A stretch of 64,000 bases of DNA from DSWT01 sp049975385 (lineage in GTDB: Bacteria > Chloroflexota > Anaerolineae > B4-G1 > SLSP01): contig JBNGDO010000001.1 of NCBI GenBank assembly GCA_049975385.1, positions 12,558 through 76,557 of the forward strand, read 5' to 3'. Shown in pieces: positions 35,240 to 43,126 of the stretch (positions are counted from its first letter, which is position 1; every line of letters begins with the position of its first letter). The notes below the pieces were generated by a model. The model was not told the origin of the DNA, made no database searches, and was given only the letters and a program-made list of their open reading frames with translations. Made by a program: the position numbers and the translations under genes.

Positions 35240-37561
35240 ATGAAATACCTGCGCGTTTTAACCTGTTTGTGGTTAGTTTTCGCACTGTGCGCCTTGGCCG
35301 ATCCGGTAAGGGCGGATGTTGTCCCCCCTGTCGATGCAGTGGATATGCAACTGGTGGGGCAGTTCGGCGGTGCTTCGTATGCTGTTGCGCTGCAAGGGAC
35401 CTACGCCTACGTGGGCGTGGGACCACGGCTGGTCGTGCTGGACGTGAGCGATCCTGCAAATCTCGTCCTGGTGGGACAGACGGAAGTGCTGCCTGATATC
35501 GTCAAGGACGTCGCCGTCGCCACTGGATACGCTTACGTCGCCGCCGGGGCCAGGATGTTCGTGGTAGATATCGCCGATCCCGCCGCACCTGCGATCCTGG
35601 GATTCTGTGCTGCCCCGGACGACGTCAATGGCGTTGTTGTGTCCGGGTCGTATGCCTATCTCGCTGTTAAGAATGGCAGTCTACGCGTCGTGGACGTGAG
35701 TACGCCCGCTACTCCAAGCGAGATCGGCTCTCACGTAGTGGCGGCTTCAGCGGAAGCGCAGAGTGTAGCCGTAGCCGGAAATTTCGCTTACGTCGTCGCC
35801 GGAAACACACTCTATATCGTGAACGTGACGACGCCTTCAAGCCCTTCTCCGGCCGGGTCGTTGCCGTTTACCCAGCCCCTTCAGGATGTCGTCGTTGTAG
35901 GAAGCACGGCCTATGTCGCAGCAGGGAGTCTCGGCTTGCGCATTGTGAACGTGGCCGCTCCCGCCACGCCCGCGGAGGTGGGATTTTACGACACACCTGG
36001 GTCGGCTTACGGCGTGACGGTGGTAAACAGCTATGCTTATGTGGCCGATGGCTATCAAGGGCTACAGATTATCGACGTTGCCGTCCCAAGCACGCCGGTC
36101 TTTGCGGGAGATGCCGCGACCCACGAGCTGGCCTCGGATGTGGCCGTGATGGGCACCTACGCCTACGTTGCCGACCGTTTCCGCGGACTGCGCGCGTTCA
36201 ACGTCAGCACTCCGGCGTCGCCGGTTGAAATCGGGCATTACGACATCGTCGGTAATGCCCGGCGAGTGCTGCCGGTCGGCAATCTACTCTACGTCGCCGA
36301 TGCCGATGGCGGTTTGCGTATACTGAATGTGTCGAACCCCATGCGACCGCGCGAGATCGGTCATTACGACTCACCCGGCAATGCGGCGAGTGTGTCGATT
36401 GCCGGGAAGTACGCCTACGTTACCGATGGTCTGGACTTGCGCATCGTCGACATCTCTGTACCCTCTGCCCCTGTGCCAGAGCCGGAACCGTTCGAAACTT
36501 ATAATGGTTGGGCGTATGTGGTGATTGTCCAACAGGATTTTGCTTTCATTGCCGAAGGCGGTGGAGCTAAAGGTCTGCATGTCGCCAGCCTCGCTAATCC
36601 AGTTGACCCTATCACAGAAGAATTTGTTGATACCTCCGGTGACGCTCTAGATCTGGCAATTGTGGGACAACGTGCTTACCTTGCCGCCGATGTCGGGGGG
36701 TTGCGTATTGTCGATATTTCCGCGCCAGTCGATGCCTCGCTTCTCGGTTTCTGGGATGTGCCCGATATTAATGTATCGGATGTCGCTGTCGAAGGGACGC
36801 TGGCCTACGTCGTCGACGGGCAGAATCTATACGCCGTGGATACGACGAATCCTGTCGCGCCAACCAGCGTGATGACTTGGACGACAGCCGGTAGTGCCGA
36901 GGGCGTGACTGTGCTCAACAGTATCGCTTATCTCGCTGAGGGGCACGCCGGATTGCGCCTCCTGGATGTTGCGGAACCGTCAGCGCCTGAGGAAATCGGC
37001 TACTACAACACGCCCGGTGAAGCCCTGTACAGCGCGCTGGCAAACCAGTACATCTACGTGGCGGATGGGCATGGTGGTGTGATCGTGCTCTGGTACGGTC
37101 CGCTGGCATCAGGCACTGTCTCAACGGGTGGCGGTGCCTTCACTTCGGAATTCGATGGCACGACGTACTACTTCCCTACGGGCGCTTTTACTGACACAAT
37201 CATTCTGCGGCATGCGCCCATACCTGCGGCGGTCGTTCCCTCGCTCGGTGACCTATCGGGGATCAATCACTTCTTCAACACGACTGCGGTCTACAGCAGT
37301 ACTGGCCAACTGGCGCAGCTTGTGCCGGGGACGGTTTTCACCATCTCTGTCGCCTACACCCCCGAGGAACGTGGCGTGGTCGCTGATTCGACATTGGCCC
37401 TCTACTATTGGGATGGCGATGTCTGGTCCACGGAGGGGATCACCAAAGTAACGACGGCGCAGGAGAATATGGTGTTCTCGCGGCTCGATCACCTCACGCT
37501 GTTTGGCGTACTCGGCGAATCGCGATCCATTTATCTCCCTCTCGTCATGCGCGCATTTTGA
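35240..37561 (+). CDS. Secreted LVIVD beta-propeller protein with YLPLV C-terminus
   Basis: The 773-residue protein opens with a signal peptide (LRVLTCLWLVFALCALADPVRA). About 13 LVIVD repeats follow, each a blade with the pattern YAYVAxG, LRIVDVS, PAxPxEIGxYDTPG. They should build one or two beta-propellers outside the membrane. A non-repeat C-terminal region (residues about 620-760, starting VSTGGGAFTSEFDGTTYYFP) leads to the last residues SIYLPLVMRAF. The same ending is found on the CSLREA protein at 54.2 kb, suggesting a shared sorting or anchoring tail. Ligand and function are unknown. GGAGGG precedes the ATG. Confidence 0.85.
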   Translation: MKYLRVLTCLWLVFALCALADPVRADVVPPVDAVDMQLVGQFGGASYAVALQGTYAYVGVGPRLVVLDVSDPANLVLVGQTEVLPDIVKDVAVATGYAYVAAGARMFVVDIADPAAPAILGFCAAPDDVNGVVVSGSYAYLAVKNGSLRVVDVSTPATPSEIGSHVVAASAEAQSVAVAGNFAYVVAGNTLYIVNVTTPSSPSPAGSLPFTQPLQDVVVVGSTAYVAAGSLGLRIVNVAAPATPAEVGFYDTPGSAYGVTVVNSYAYVADGYQGLQIIDVAVPSTPVFAGDAATHELASDVAVMGTYAYVADRFRGLRAFNVSTPASPVEIGHYDIVGNARRVLPVGNLLYVADADGGLRILNVSNPMRPREIGHYDSPGNAASVSIAGKYAYVTDGLDLRIVDISVPSAPVPEPEPFETYNGWAYVVIVQQDFAFIAEGGGAKGLHVASLANPVDPITEEFVDTSGDALDLAIVGQRAYLAADVGGLRIVDISAPVDASLLGFWDVPDINVSDVAVEGTLAYVVDGQNLYAVDTTNPVAPTSVMTWTTAGSAEGVTVLNSIAYLAEGHAGLRLLDVAEPSAPEEIGYYNTPGEALYSALANQYIYVADGHGGVIVLWYGPLASGTVSTGGGAFTSEFDGTTYYFPTGAFTDTIILRHAPIPAAVVPSLGDLSGINHFFNTTAVYSSTGQLAQLVPGTVFTISVAYTPEERGVVADSTLALYYWDGDVWSTEGITKVTTAQENMVFSRLDHLTLFGVLGESRSIYLPLVMRAF

Positions 37562-37599
37562 CATCTGCCTATTCTAACTCTTTTCGCTAGAGAGGACCG

Positions 37600-38085
37600 A
37601 TGTATAGAGACGAGTTATGGTACCGGCAGCTAATCCGAGATATCGAGGCAAACCGGTGGGGGTTCACCGATAGGCAACTGCGCGCATACCAGATAGATTT
37701 GATGCTGCGCATAGCGCTGCGAGTCAAGGAGCTTTCCGATGCGTGTGAAACGTGCCGTAGTTTTCAGCGGATCCTAAGCCGTATGGAGGAGGAATTCCCA
37801 GAACTGCCGGGGTCTAAGGCGCAGCGAAACTACCATATACAGCAGTTGCGTATGATGATCGAGCATTTTGTGAAAATCCACCGGTTAGTGCCGGCGCACT
37901 ACTACACCCGCCTGCTTGCCAACTACGGTTTCGTCGTGGGGCTTATCTTCGGCATCGCAGTGGGATTGCTGCTGTTGAACAATGGCCTGTATTTGCCCGT
38001 GGCCTCGGTTGCCGGCTTGATTCTAGGCGCTACTTTCGGTTGGATTGTGGATGCCCGTGTGAAGCACGAACAGCGCGTGCTATAA
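37600..38085 (+). CDS. Hypothetical membrane protein (161 aa, two C-terminal helices)
   Basis: I do not recognise the family. The first 105 residues are charged and mostly helical (RQLRAYQIDLMLRIALRVKE), with a Cys pair (CETC) near residue 50. Two hydrophobic helices follow (GFVVGLIFGIAVGLLLLNNG and LPVASVAGLILGATFGWIV), then a short basic tail. The shape suggests a cytoplasmic domain anchored by a helical hairpin. GAGAGGA precedes the ATG. It follows the LVIVD gene by 38 bases and may be cotranscribed. Confidence 0.65.
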   Translation: MYRDELWYRQLIRDIEANRWGFTDRQLRAYQIDLMLRIALRVKELSDACETCRSFQRILSRMEEEFPELPGSKAQRNYHIQQLRMMIEHFVKIHRLVPAHYYTRLLANYGFVVGLIFGIAVGLLLLNNGLYLPVASVAGLILGATFGWIVDARVKHEQRVL

Positions 38086-38126
38086 AGGACAATAACTGCA
38101 CCGCTCTGGAGTGGCGCTTATTGCCA

Positions 38127-38157
38127 TTGACTTTTACATTTTTTGCCTTATTATAAG
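38127..38157 (+). promoter_or_regulatory. Candidate promoter of the M23 peptidase gene
   Basis: TTGACT (38127-38132) and TATAAG (38152-38157) are separated by 19 bases in an AT-rich stretch about 40 bases before the start codon. The spacing is slightly long. Confidence 0.4.
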
Positions 38158-38200
38158 AATAGTGTGATTATATTATGATTTATTCTCAGGTTTTCTTGTG

Positions 38201-39502
38201 ATGCGATTCAGAATTTGGTTGATGCTGGCCTTGTGCCTGGCTTTGCTATGTGCTCGCCCCGTGATGGCGTCGAGTTGTCTCTCCGGCGCGCTCACCTCTT
38301 CAGCCGCTCCTCCGGTGGGTGATGATGTGCCGCTATCGGTCGACACGAGCACCTGGGCCGCGCACACGTTGCAGTTGGGCGAAGAAGTCGGCTGTCTCGC
38401 GCAGCGCAGCGGCATAGACCTGCGTGCCGTTGCTGAAGCGAATCGCATCCTCAACCCTACCTTGTTGGGCTCCGGGCAGATAGTTAGCCTTCCTCCCGTC
38501 GAACCACGTACGCTCGTGGCCGCTCGCTTGGATGATACGCCACTCACTCTCGCTGTGGCGCGTGGGCTGCCGTTATGGGAGGTGCTGCGCCTCAACGCTG
38601 AACCGTTTTACACTGGCAAAAGCATACGGCTTCCCGGCGCTGAGGCGACGACTTGCCTGCCGTATCCCCTGGCAGCTTTGGCCGTCTCGCCGCAGCCGGT
38701 TACCCGTGGGAACACGGCCCTGTTCGTTTTTGAAACGCTGACACCGGCCGCCTGCGAGATCAGCTATCTCGATCAGACAGAGCCGTGCTATCCGCTGGAC
38801 GACGCCCACCTCTACGCGCTGGTGGGGCTTTCGGCGTTGGTGGATGCGGGTACGTACACGGTGAAGATTGCTGTGCAGACCGATGGGTTGGAAACGGCGT
38901 TCACTGTACCGCTGGACGTTAGCGCTGGGCGCTATGGCTATCAATATATCAATCCGCCGGCCTCGCTTTCGAAGCTGATGGATCCTGATCTTATGCAGGA
39001 TGAGTCGGACCATCTCGCTCTGTGGCGCACCATTCGCACGCCTGAACGTGATTGGCAACTCCCCCTCACGTTTCCGTTGCCGTTCCGGGTTTCAGTTTCG
39101 GCCAGATACGGCGACCGGCGCTCGTATGGTGGGATGGTCGATGGCTATCACTCGGGCGTGGATTACCGCGCGTGGGGCGGGATGCCCGTGCTCGCGCCGG
39201 CAGATGGTGTGGTGATCCTCGCCGAACGGTTGGAAGCGCGGGGAAATGCGGTACTCCTGGATCACGGCGGCGGCCTGATCACCGGTTACTGGCACCTATC
39301 GCAGATCGACGTGGAGGTGGGACAGCACGTGCAGCGCGGCGAAACTTTTGCCTTGGTCGGCAACACCGGTCTTTCGACGGGCTCGCACCTGCATTGGGAG
39401 ATGTGGGTCAATGGCGTCTCTGTGGATAGCACGCAGTGGTTGAGCTCTGATGCTTTTACCGGCTTGACCCTTCCCGAACTCGATACTTCCGCTGCGCCGT
39501 AA
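38201..39502 (+). CDS. M23 family peptidoglycan endopeptidase, secreted
   Basis: The 433-residue protein has a signal peptide (FRIWLMLALCLALLCARPVMA) and two LysM-like segments (AHTLQLGEEVGCLAQRSGI with LNPTLLGSGQIVSLPP, and LTLAVARGLPLWEVLRLN). A beta-rich middle region follows, then a C-terminal LytM/M23 domain. The zinc ligands are His and Asp in YHSGVDYRAWGG and the second His in SHLHWEMWVNG. It should cut cross-links in the cell wall or process a secreted partner. It may have its own promoter just upstream. Cell-wall-cleaving enzymes in Chloroflexota are of interest because many members have unusual envelopes. Confidence 0.88.
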   Translation: MRFRIWLMLALCLALLCARPVMASSCLSGALTSSAAPPVGDDVPLSVDTSTWAAHTLQLGEEVGCLAQRSGIDLRAVAEANRILNPTLLGSGQIVSLPPVEPRTLVAARLDDTPLTLAVARGLPLWEVLRLNAEPFYTGKSIRLPGAEATTCLPYPLAALAVSPQPVTRGNTALFVFETLTPAACEISYLDQTEPCYPLDDAHLYALVGLSALVDAGTYTVKIAVQTDGLETAFTVPLDVSAGRYGYQYINPPASLSKLMDPDLMQDESDHLALWRTIRTPERDWQLPLTFPLPFRVSVSARYGDRRSYGGMVDGYHSGVDYRAWGGMPVLAPADGVVILAERLEARGNAVLLDHGGGLITGYWHLSQIDVEVGQHVQRGETFALVGNTGLSTGSHLHWEMWVNGVSVDSTQWLSSDAFTGLTLPELDTSAAP

Positions 39503-39511
39503 GAGGATAAT

Positions 39512-40075
39512 ATGCAGACTGCGGACAAGGTTTACGCCAGTATCTGGCGGCGCATTGTCGCTTATCTCGTTGATTATGTGATTTCATTCGCAGTGCTTAT
39601 TCCGCTTCAATATCTTTTTTCAGTTGTGACGCGTGGTTTCCCCTATAGCTTATTCAAAACCGGGCTACAAATTGAACTTTGGATTCTCCTGACTGTTTCG
39701 TTGCCGGTTTGGTTGTACTTCATTTTCAGCGAGCATTCGACTCACCAGGCTACCTTTGGAAAACGGCTGCTAAGGGTGCGGGTCACACGCGTCTCCGGCG
39801 AGAGAATGAGTTTTGCACAGGCCATCCTCCGCACTGCGATCAAGTTGTTGCCGTGGGAACTGACGCATCTCTCGCTGATGCTGCCTGTGCCTATGTGGTG
39901 GGATACAACGCCTAATCTACGCGCTGGAATCGTTATCGCGTACGTTCTTGTCGGTGTGTATCTTCTGGTGATGTTGTTGAACAGCCGCCGCCAGAGCGTC
40001 CACGATATGATCGCGCGAACGGTTGTGGTAGAAGCGCCGAAGCATGAAGTGCTAACTTCGTCAGTTGAGGTGTGA
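39512..40075 (+). CDS. RDD family membrane protein
   Basis: The 187-residue protein has the RDD signature: WRRIVAYLVDYVISFAVLIP with conserved Arg and Asp, a second helix (LWILLTVSLPVWLYFIF), the TFGKRLLRVRVTR motif after it, and a third helix (IVIAYVLVGVYLLVMLL) followed by RRQSVHDMIARTVV. Members are small integral membrane proteins, some linked to Na+/H+ exchange or ion homeostasis, but the role is mostly unknown. It starts 9 bases after the peptidase gene and overlaps the region before the SRAP gene. Confidence 0.85.
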   Translation: MQTADKVYASIWRRIVAYLVDYVISFAVLIPLQYLFSVVTRGFPYSLFKTGLQIELWILLTVSLPVWLYFIFSEHSTHQATFGKRLLRVRVTRVSGERMSFAQAILRTAIKLLPWELTHLSLMLPVPMWWDTTPNLRAGIVIAYVLVGVYLLVMLLNSRRQSVHDMIARTVVVEAPKHEVLTSSVEV

Positions 40076-40077
40076 TG

Positions 40078-40746
40078 ATGTGCGGACGTTTTACTTTGGG
40101 TGTGAATCTTGATGATCTGATCGAGGCGTTCCCGGACTTTACGTTCCCGCCGGAGACGGAGCCGCGCTACAACATCGCGCCGACGCAGAACGTGATGGTC
40201 GTCCCCAACAACACTGCCGGGCACGTGAGCTTCTTTCGGTGGGGGCTAATCCCCTCTTGGGCCAAGGACCCCGCCATCGGCAACCGGCTAATCAACGCGC
40301 GCGGCGAGACACTGGCGGAAAAGCCGTCGTTCCGCGCAGCCTATCTCCGACGGCGCTGTTTGATCCTCGCGGATGGTTTCTACGAATGGCAAGTGGTACC
40401 CGGCAGCAAGACCAAGCAGCCGATGTATATCCAACTGGCGACGAAAAAGCCGTTCGCCTTTGCCGGATTGTGGGAACTCTGGCGGCCCGACGACACGCCC
40501 ATCCTCTCCTGCACCATCATCACCACCGAGCCGAACGCCCTGCTCGCGCCGATCCACAACCGCATGCCCGTCATCCTGCCGCCGGACGCCTACGCCTTGT
40601 GGCTCGATCCCGCCGAACAGAAACCCGCCGCGCTCAATCACCTGCTCACGCCCTATCCCGCCGGCCTGATGACCGTCTATCCCGTCTCCCGCCTCGTCAA
40701 CAGCCCGTCGAACGACACACCCGATGTGGTAATCGGTGAGCAGTAA
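40078..40746 (+). CDS. SRAP domain protein (HMCES/YedK family)
   Basis: The 222-residue protein must start at the ATG at 40078, because Cys2 in MCGRFTLG is the catalytic residue that forms a thiazolidine cross-link with abasic sites after Met removal. Two in-frame ATGs upstream would bury it. Asn73 in LINARGET, Glu103 in FYEW and His160 in IHNRMP complete the active site. The enzyme shields abasic sites in single-stranded DNA. It starts 2 bases after the RDD stop codon. Confidence 0.93.
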   Translation: MCGRFTLGVNLDDLIEAFPDFTFPPETEPRYNIAPTQNVMVVPNNTAGHVSFFRWGLIPSWAKDPAIGNRLINARGETLAEKPSFRAAYLRRRCLILADGFYEWQVVPGSKTKQPMYIQLATKKPFAFAGLWELWRPDDTPILSCTIITTEPNALLAPIHNRMPVILPPDAYALWLDPAEQKPAALNHLLTPYPAGLMTVYPVSRLVNSPSNDTPDVVIGEQ

Positions 40747-40830
40747 TCGGTAATCGGGGGAGGGGCTGCAGATCGGCGATTTTTGACTGATTACAAGTTA
40801 CCAGTTACTGATTACCAATCACCAATCACT
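40727..40830. repeat. Inverted GGTAATC / ACCAATC array
   Basis: The array starts inside the SRAP stop region with GGTAATC, GGTGAGC, AGTAATC, GGTAATC, GGGGGAG. After a spacer come TGATTAC-AAGTTACCAGTTACTGATTACCAATCACCAATCA-type heptamers in the complementary sense. It ends about 15 bases before the M20 peptidase start. An in-frame upstream ATG for that gene lies within the array and is not a credible start. Confidence 0.85.
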
Positions 40831-40845
40831 TTTCTGCGAGGTCCT

Positions 40846-42219
40846 ATGAATTCTATTACATACGCCCAAACCCATCACGACAAATTCCTGGAAGAACTCA
40901 AGGCTTTTCTACGTATTCCGAGCATCAGCACACAGCCTGAGCACAAGGCCGACATTGAACGTGCGGCGCTTTGGTTGCGCGACGAACTGTTGAACGTCGG
41001 TTTTCCCACGGCCGAGGTGATGCCAACGCCGGGCCATCCCATCGTCTACGCGGAGTGGATGGCTGCCGGTCCCGATGCACCGACCGTCCTCGTCTACGGG
41101 CACTACGACGTGCAGCCGCCCGATCCGGTGGAACAGTGGCGCACGCCACCCTTCGAGCCGACGGTGGTGGGCGATGACCTTTTTGCCCGGGGCGCATCCG
41201 ATGACAAGGGGCAGGTGTTCGTCCACCTGAAGGCCGCTGAGGCGTTCAAGGCGACGGTGGACGCGCCGCCCGTAAACCTCAAGTGCATCTTCGAAGGCGA
41301 GGAGGAGATCGGCAGCCCGAGCTTTAGCCCCTTCGTGTTCGCGCACACGGATTTGCTGGCGGCGGACGTGGCGCTCATCTCCGATACGCACATCCTGGGA
41401 ATGGACACGCCGACCATCGTCTACGCGCTGCGCGGGCTGGCCTATCTCGAGGTGAAAGTGACCGGGCCGGATCACGACCTCCACTCCGGCATCTACGGCG
41501 GCGCGGTGCTGAATCCCATCAACGCGCTCTGCCGGATGGTCGCGCACCTTCAGGATGCGGACGGTCGCATCACGATTCCCGGGTTCTACGACAACGTGCG
41601 CGACCTCGTTCCCGACGAGCGCGCGGAACTGGCGAAACTGCCCTACGATCACGCGACCTGGCTTGAGGAGGCCGGCGTGAAAGCGGATTGGGGCGAACCG
41701 GGCTACACCGTCGTCGAGCGCACGTCCGCACGCCCCACGCTGGATGTGAACGGCATCTGGGGTGGCTACATTCAGCCCGGCGCGAAGACGGTGCTGCCGA
41801 GTGAAGCATATGCGAAGGTTTCGATGCGCCTGGTGCCGGATCAGAACCCGAAGGAGATTGCGCGCCTGGTGACCGATTATTTGCAGCAGATTGCGCCGCC
41901 TGCTGTGACCGTCGAGGTCCGCGACCTGCACGGCGGCGACGGCGCGATTGTGCGCCGCGACAGCCCGGCGATGCAGGCGGCATTCCGCGCCTATGCTGAA
42001 ACCTTCGGCGTCGAGCCGGTCTTCATGCGCGAGGGCGGCTCTATCCCCGTCGTGGCGACGTTCCAGAAGGCGCTCGGCATCGAGACGATCCTGATGGGCT
42101 TCGGCTTGCCCGATGACCGGCTACACTCGCCGAATGAGAAGTTTCACATCCCGGCGTTTTACAAGGGGATCGAGACGGTGATTCGCTTTTTGGAAGGATT
42201 GCGGGAAACCGGGGTGTGA
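40846..42219 (+). CDS. M20 family dipeptidase
   Basis: The 457-residue zinc peptidase has metal ligands in VLVYGHYDVQPPD (His and Asp), the general base in IFEGEEEIGS, and later ligands in LISDTHILG and the C-terminal HSPNEKFHI block. DHDLHSGIYGGAVLNP marks the lid or dimerisation domain. It belongs to the carnosinase/CNDP-like dipeptidase branch and cleaves dipeptides in the cytoplasm. The ATG at 40846 follows GCGAGG. The 21 codons upstream are translated repeat array. A perfect palindrome ends the transcript. Confidence 0.92.
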   Translation: MNSITYAQTHHDKFLEELKAFLRIPSISTQPEHKADIERAALWLRDELLNVGFPTAEVMPTPGHPIVYAEWMAAGPDAPTVLVYGHYDVQPPDPVEQWRTPPFEPTVVGDDLFARGASDDKGQVFVHLKAAEAFKATVDAPPVNLKCIFEGEEEIGSPSFSPFVFAHTDLLAADVALISDTHILGMDTPTIVYALRGLAYLEVKVTGPDHDLHSGIYGGAVLNPINALCRMVAHLQDADGRITIPGFYDNVRDLVPDERAELAKLPYDHATWLEEAGVKADWGEPGYTVVERTSARPTLDVNGIWGGYIQPGAKTVLPSEAYAKVSMRLVPDQNPKEIARLVTDYLQQIAPPAVTVEVRDLHGGDGAIVRRDSPAMQAAFRAYAETFGVEPVFMREGGSIPVVATFQKALGIETILMGFGLPDDRLHSPNEKFHIPAFYKGIETVIRFLEGLRETGV

Positions 42220-42306
42220 TCGATGTAGTTGCGGTTTCCATACCGCGTGCGTAGGTGCGGCTTTCTTGTCAGCAGATTGAGCAGATTAAGCAGATTTTTG
42301 GTGTGG

Positions 42307-42338
42307 GCTTGCGGCGGATCGTACGATCCGCCGCAAGC
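42307..42338. terminator. Perfect 32-bp palindrome between convergent genes
   Basis: GCTTGCGGCGGATCGT (42307-42322) is followed directly by its exact complement (42323-42338) and TTTTCT. It separates the M20 peptidase and the convergent GNAT gene. Confidence 0.8.
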
Positions 42339-42342
42339 TTTT

Positions 42343-42756
42343 CTATTGTCCAGACTGCCGGTCGAAATTGCGCGTACACATCCCAACGGCGGGGTACATG
42401 CCGAACTGCTCGTAGAACGATTGCACGTCTGCGTCGCAGAGCAGGTCGATCATATACAAGTCCTGCAAGCGTTCCAACATCCGGCGCACCAGCGTTTGGC
42501 CGATCCCCTGATATTGGTACGCGGGCAGCACCTCGAGGAACGGGATGTAAGCCGCGAGCACGCCATCCGTGATCGCCGTGATGAAGCCGACGACCTGCCC
42601 GGTTGCCGTGTCCACCGCCAGCACAACCGCGTCGCTGTTGCGCAGCAGCCGCAGGTGTGTTTCTGGCGTTGGCGGATTCGGCCAGCCGACGAAGAAGCCG
42701 TCTAGCTGCGCGGGGGTGATGTCTTCTGCTGAGTTCGGATATTCGATTATGTCCAT
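42343..42756 (-). CDS. GNAT family N-acetyltransferase
   Basis: The 137-residue protein is a single GNAT domain. VLAVDTATGQVVGFITAITDGVLAAYIPFLEVLPAYQ forms the central strands. YQGIGQTLVRRMLERLQ is the acetyl-CoA loop. MIDLLCDADVQSFYEQFGM is the C-terminal part. The acceptor is unknown. It ends 5 bases from the convergent palindrome and starts about 35 bases downstream of the minus-strand nucleotidyltransferase gene. Confidence 0.82.
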   Translation of the reverse strand: MDIIEYPNSAEDITPAQLDGFFVGWPNPPTPETHLRLLRNSDAVVLAVDTATGQVVGFITAITDGVLAAYIPFLEVLPAYQYQGIGQTLVRRMLERLQDLYMIDLLCDADVQSFYEQFGMYPAVGMCTRNFDRQSGQ

Positions 42757-42791
42757 AAGGATGCCTAAACGACTATCATTTGTTGATCTGC

Positions 42792-43106
42792 TTAGTTTGT
42801 AGATCCATAGATCATCATCCTGTCCTGTGCAATCGCTTGCCTGAAGTAAGGGTTTCTGATTGCTCTTTCCTCTACCAGATCAACCGAGCGTTCGAATAGC
42901 TGTTCCAATGCTTCTTTGAACCCGAAGTATTGCTCGAAAGCGCCCAGTGTATGTGCTTCGGCAAAATCCACGACGAAATCCACATCGCTGTGCTGTGCAG
43001 TAAAGTCTCCACGCGCCGCAGAGCCAAATAGCTCCAGCCGTTTGACGCCGTATTTCCGGCACAACTCGGCTAGTTCATCCATATAGGTGCTGATTTCCAG
43101 TGTCAT
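42792..43106 (-). CDS. MNT-type minimal nucleotidyltransferase, no HEPN partner
   Basis: The 104-residue protein has the polymerase-beta-like core GSAARGD (residues 28-34) and SDVDFVVDF (Asp41, Asp43). Such proteins (MntA) usually neutralise a HEPN ribonuclease toxin by AMPylating it. Here neither neighbour is a HEPN protein (GlnS upstream, GNAT downstream). It is therefore either an orphan antitoxin left after loss of the toxin or has another role. Confidence 0.82.
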   Translation of the reverse strand: MTLEISTYMDELAELCRKYGVKRLELFGSAARGDFTAQHSDVDFVVDFAEAHTLGAFEQYFGFKEALEQLFERSVDLVEERAIRNPYFRQAIAQDRMMIYGSTN

Positions 43107-43126
43107 AGCTTACCTCTCGCTCAAAG

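Noticed and set aside
40783..40845. N-terminal extension of the M20 peptidase
   Set aside because: It is translated repeat array. The conserved domain starts after the ATG at 40846, which has GCGAGG upstream.
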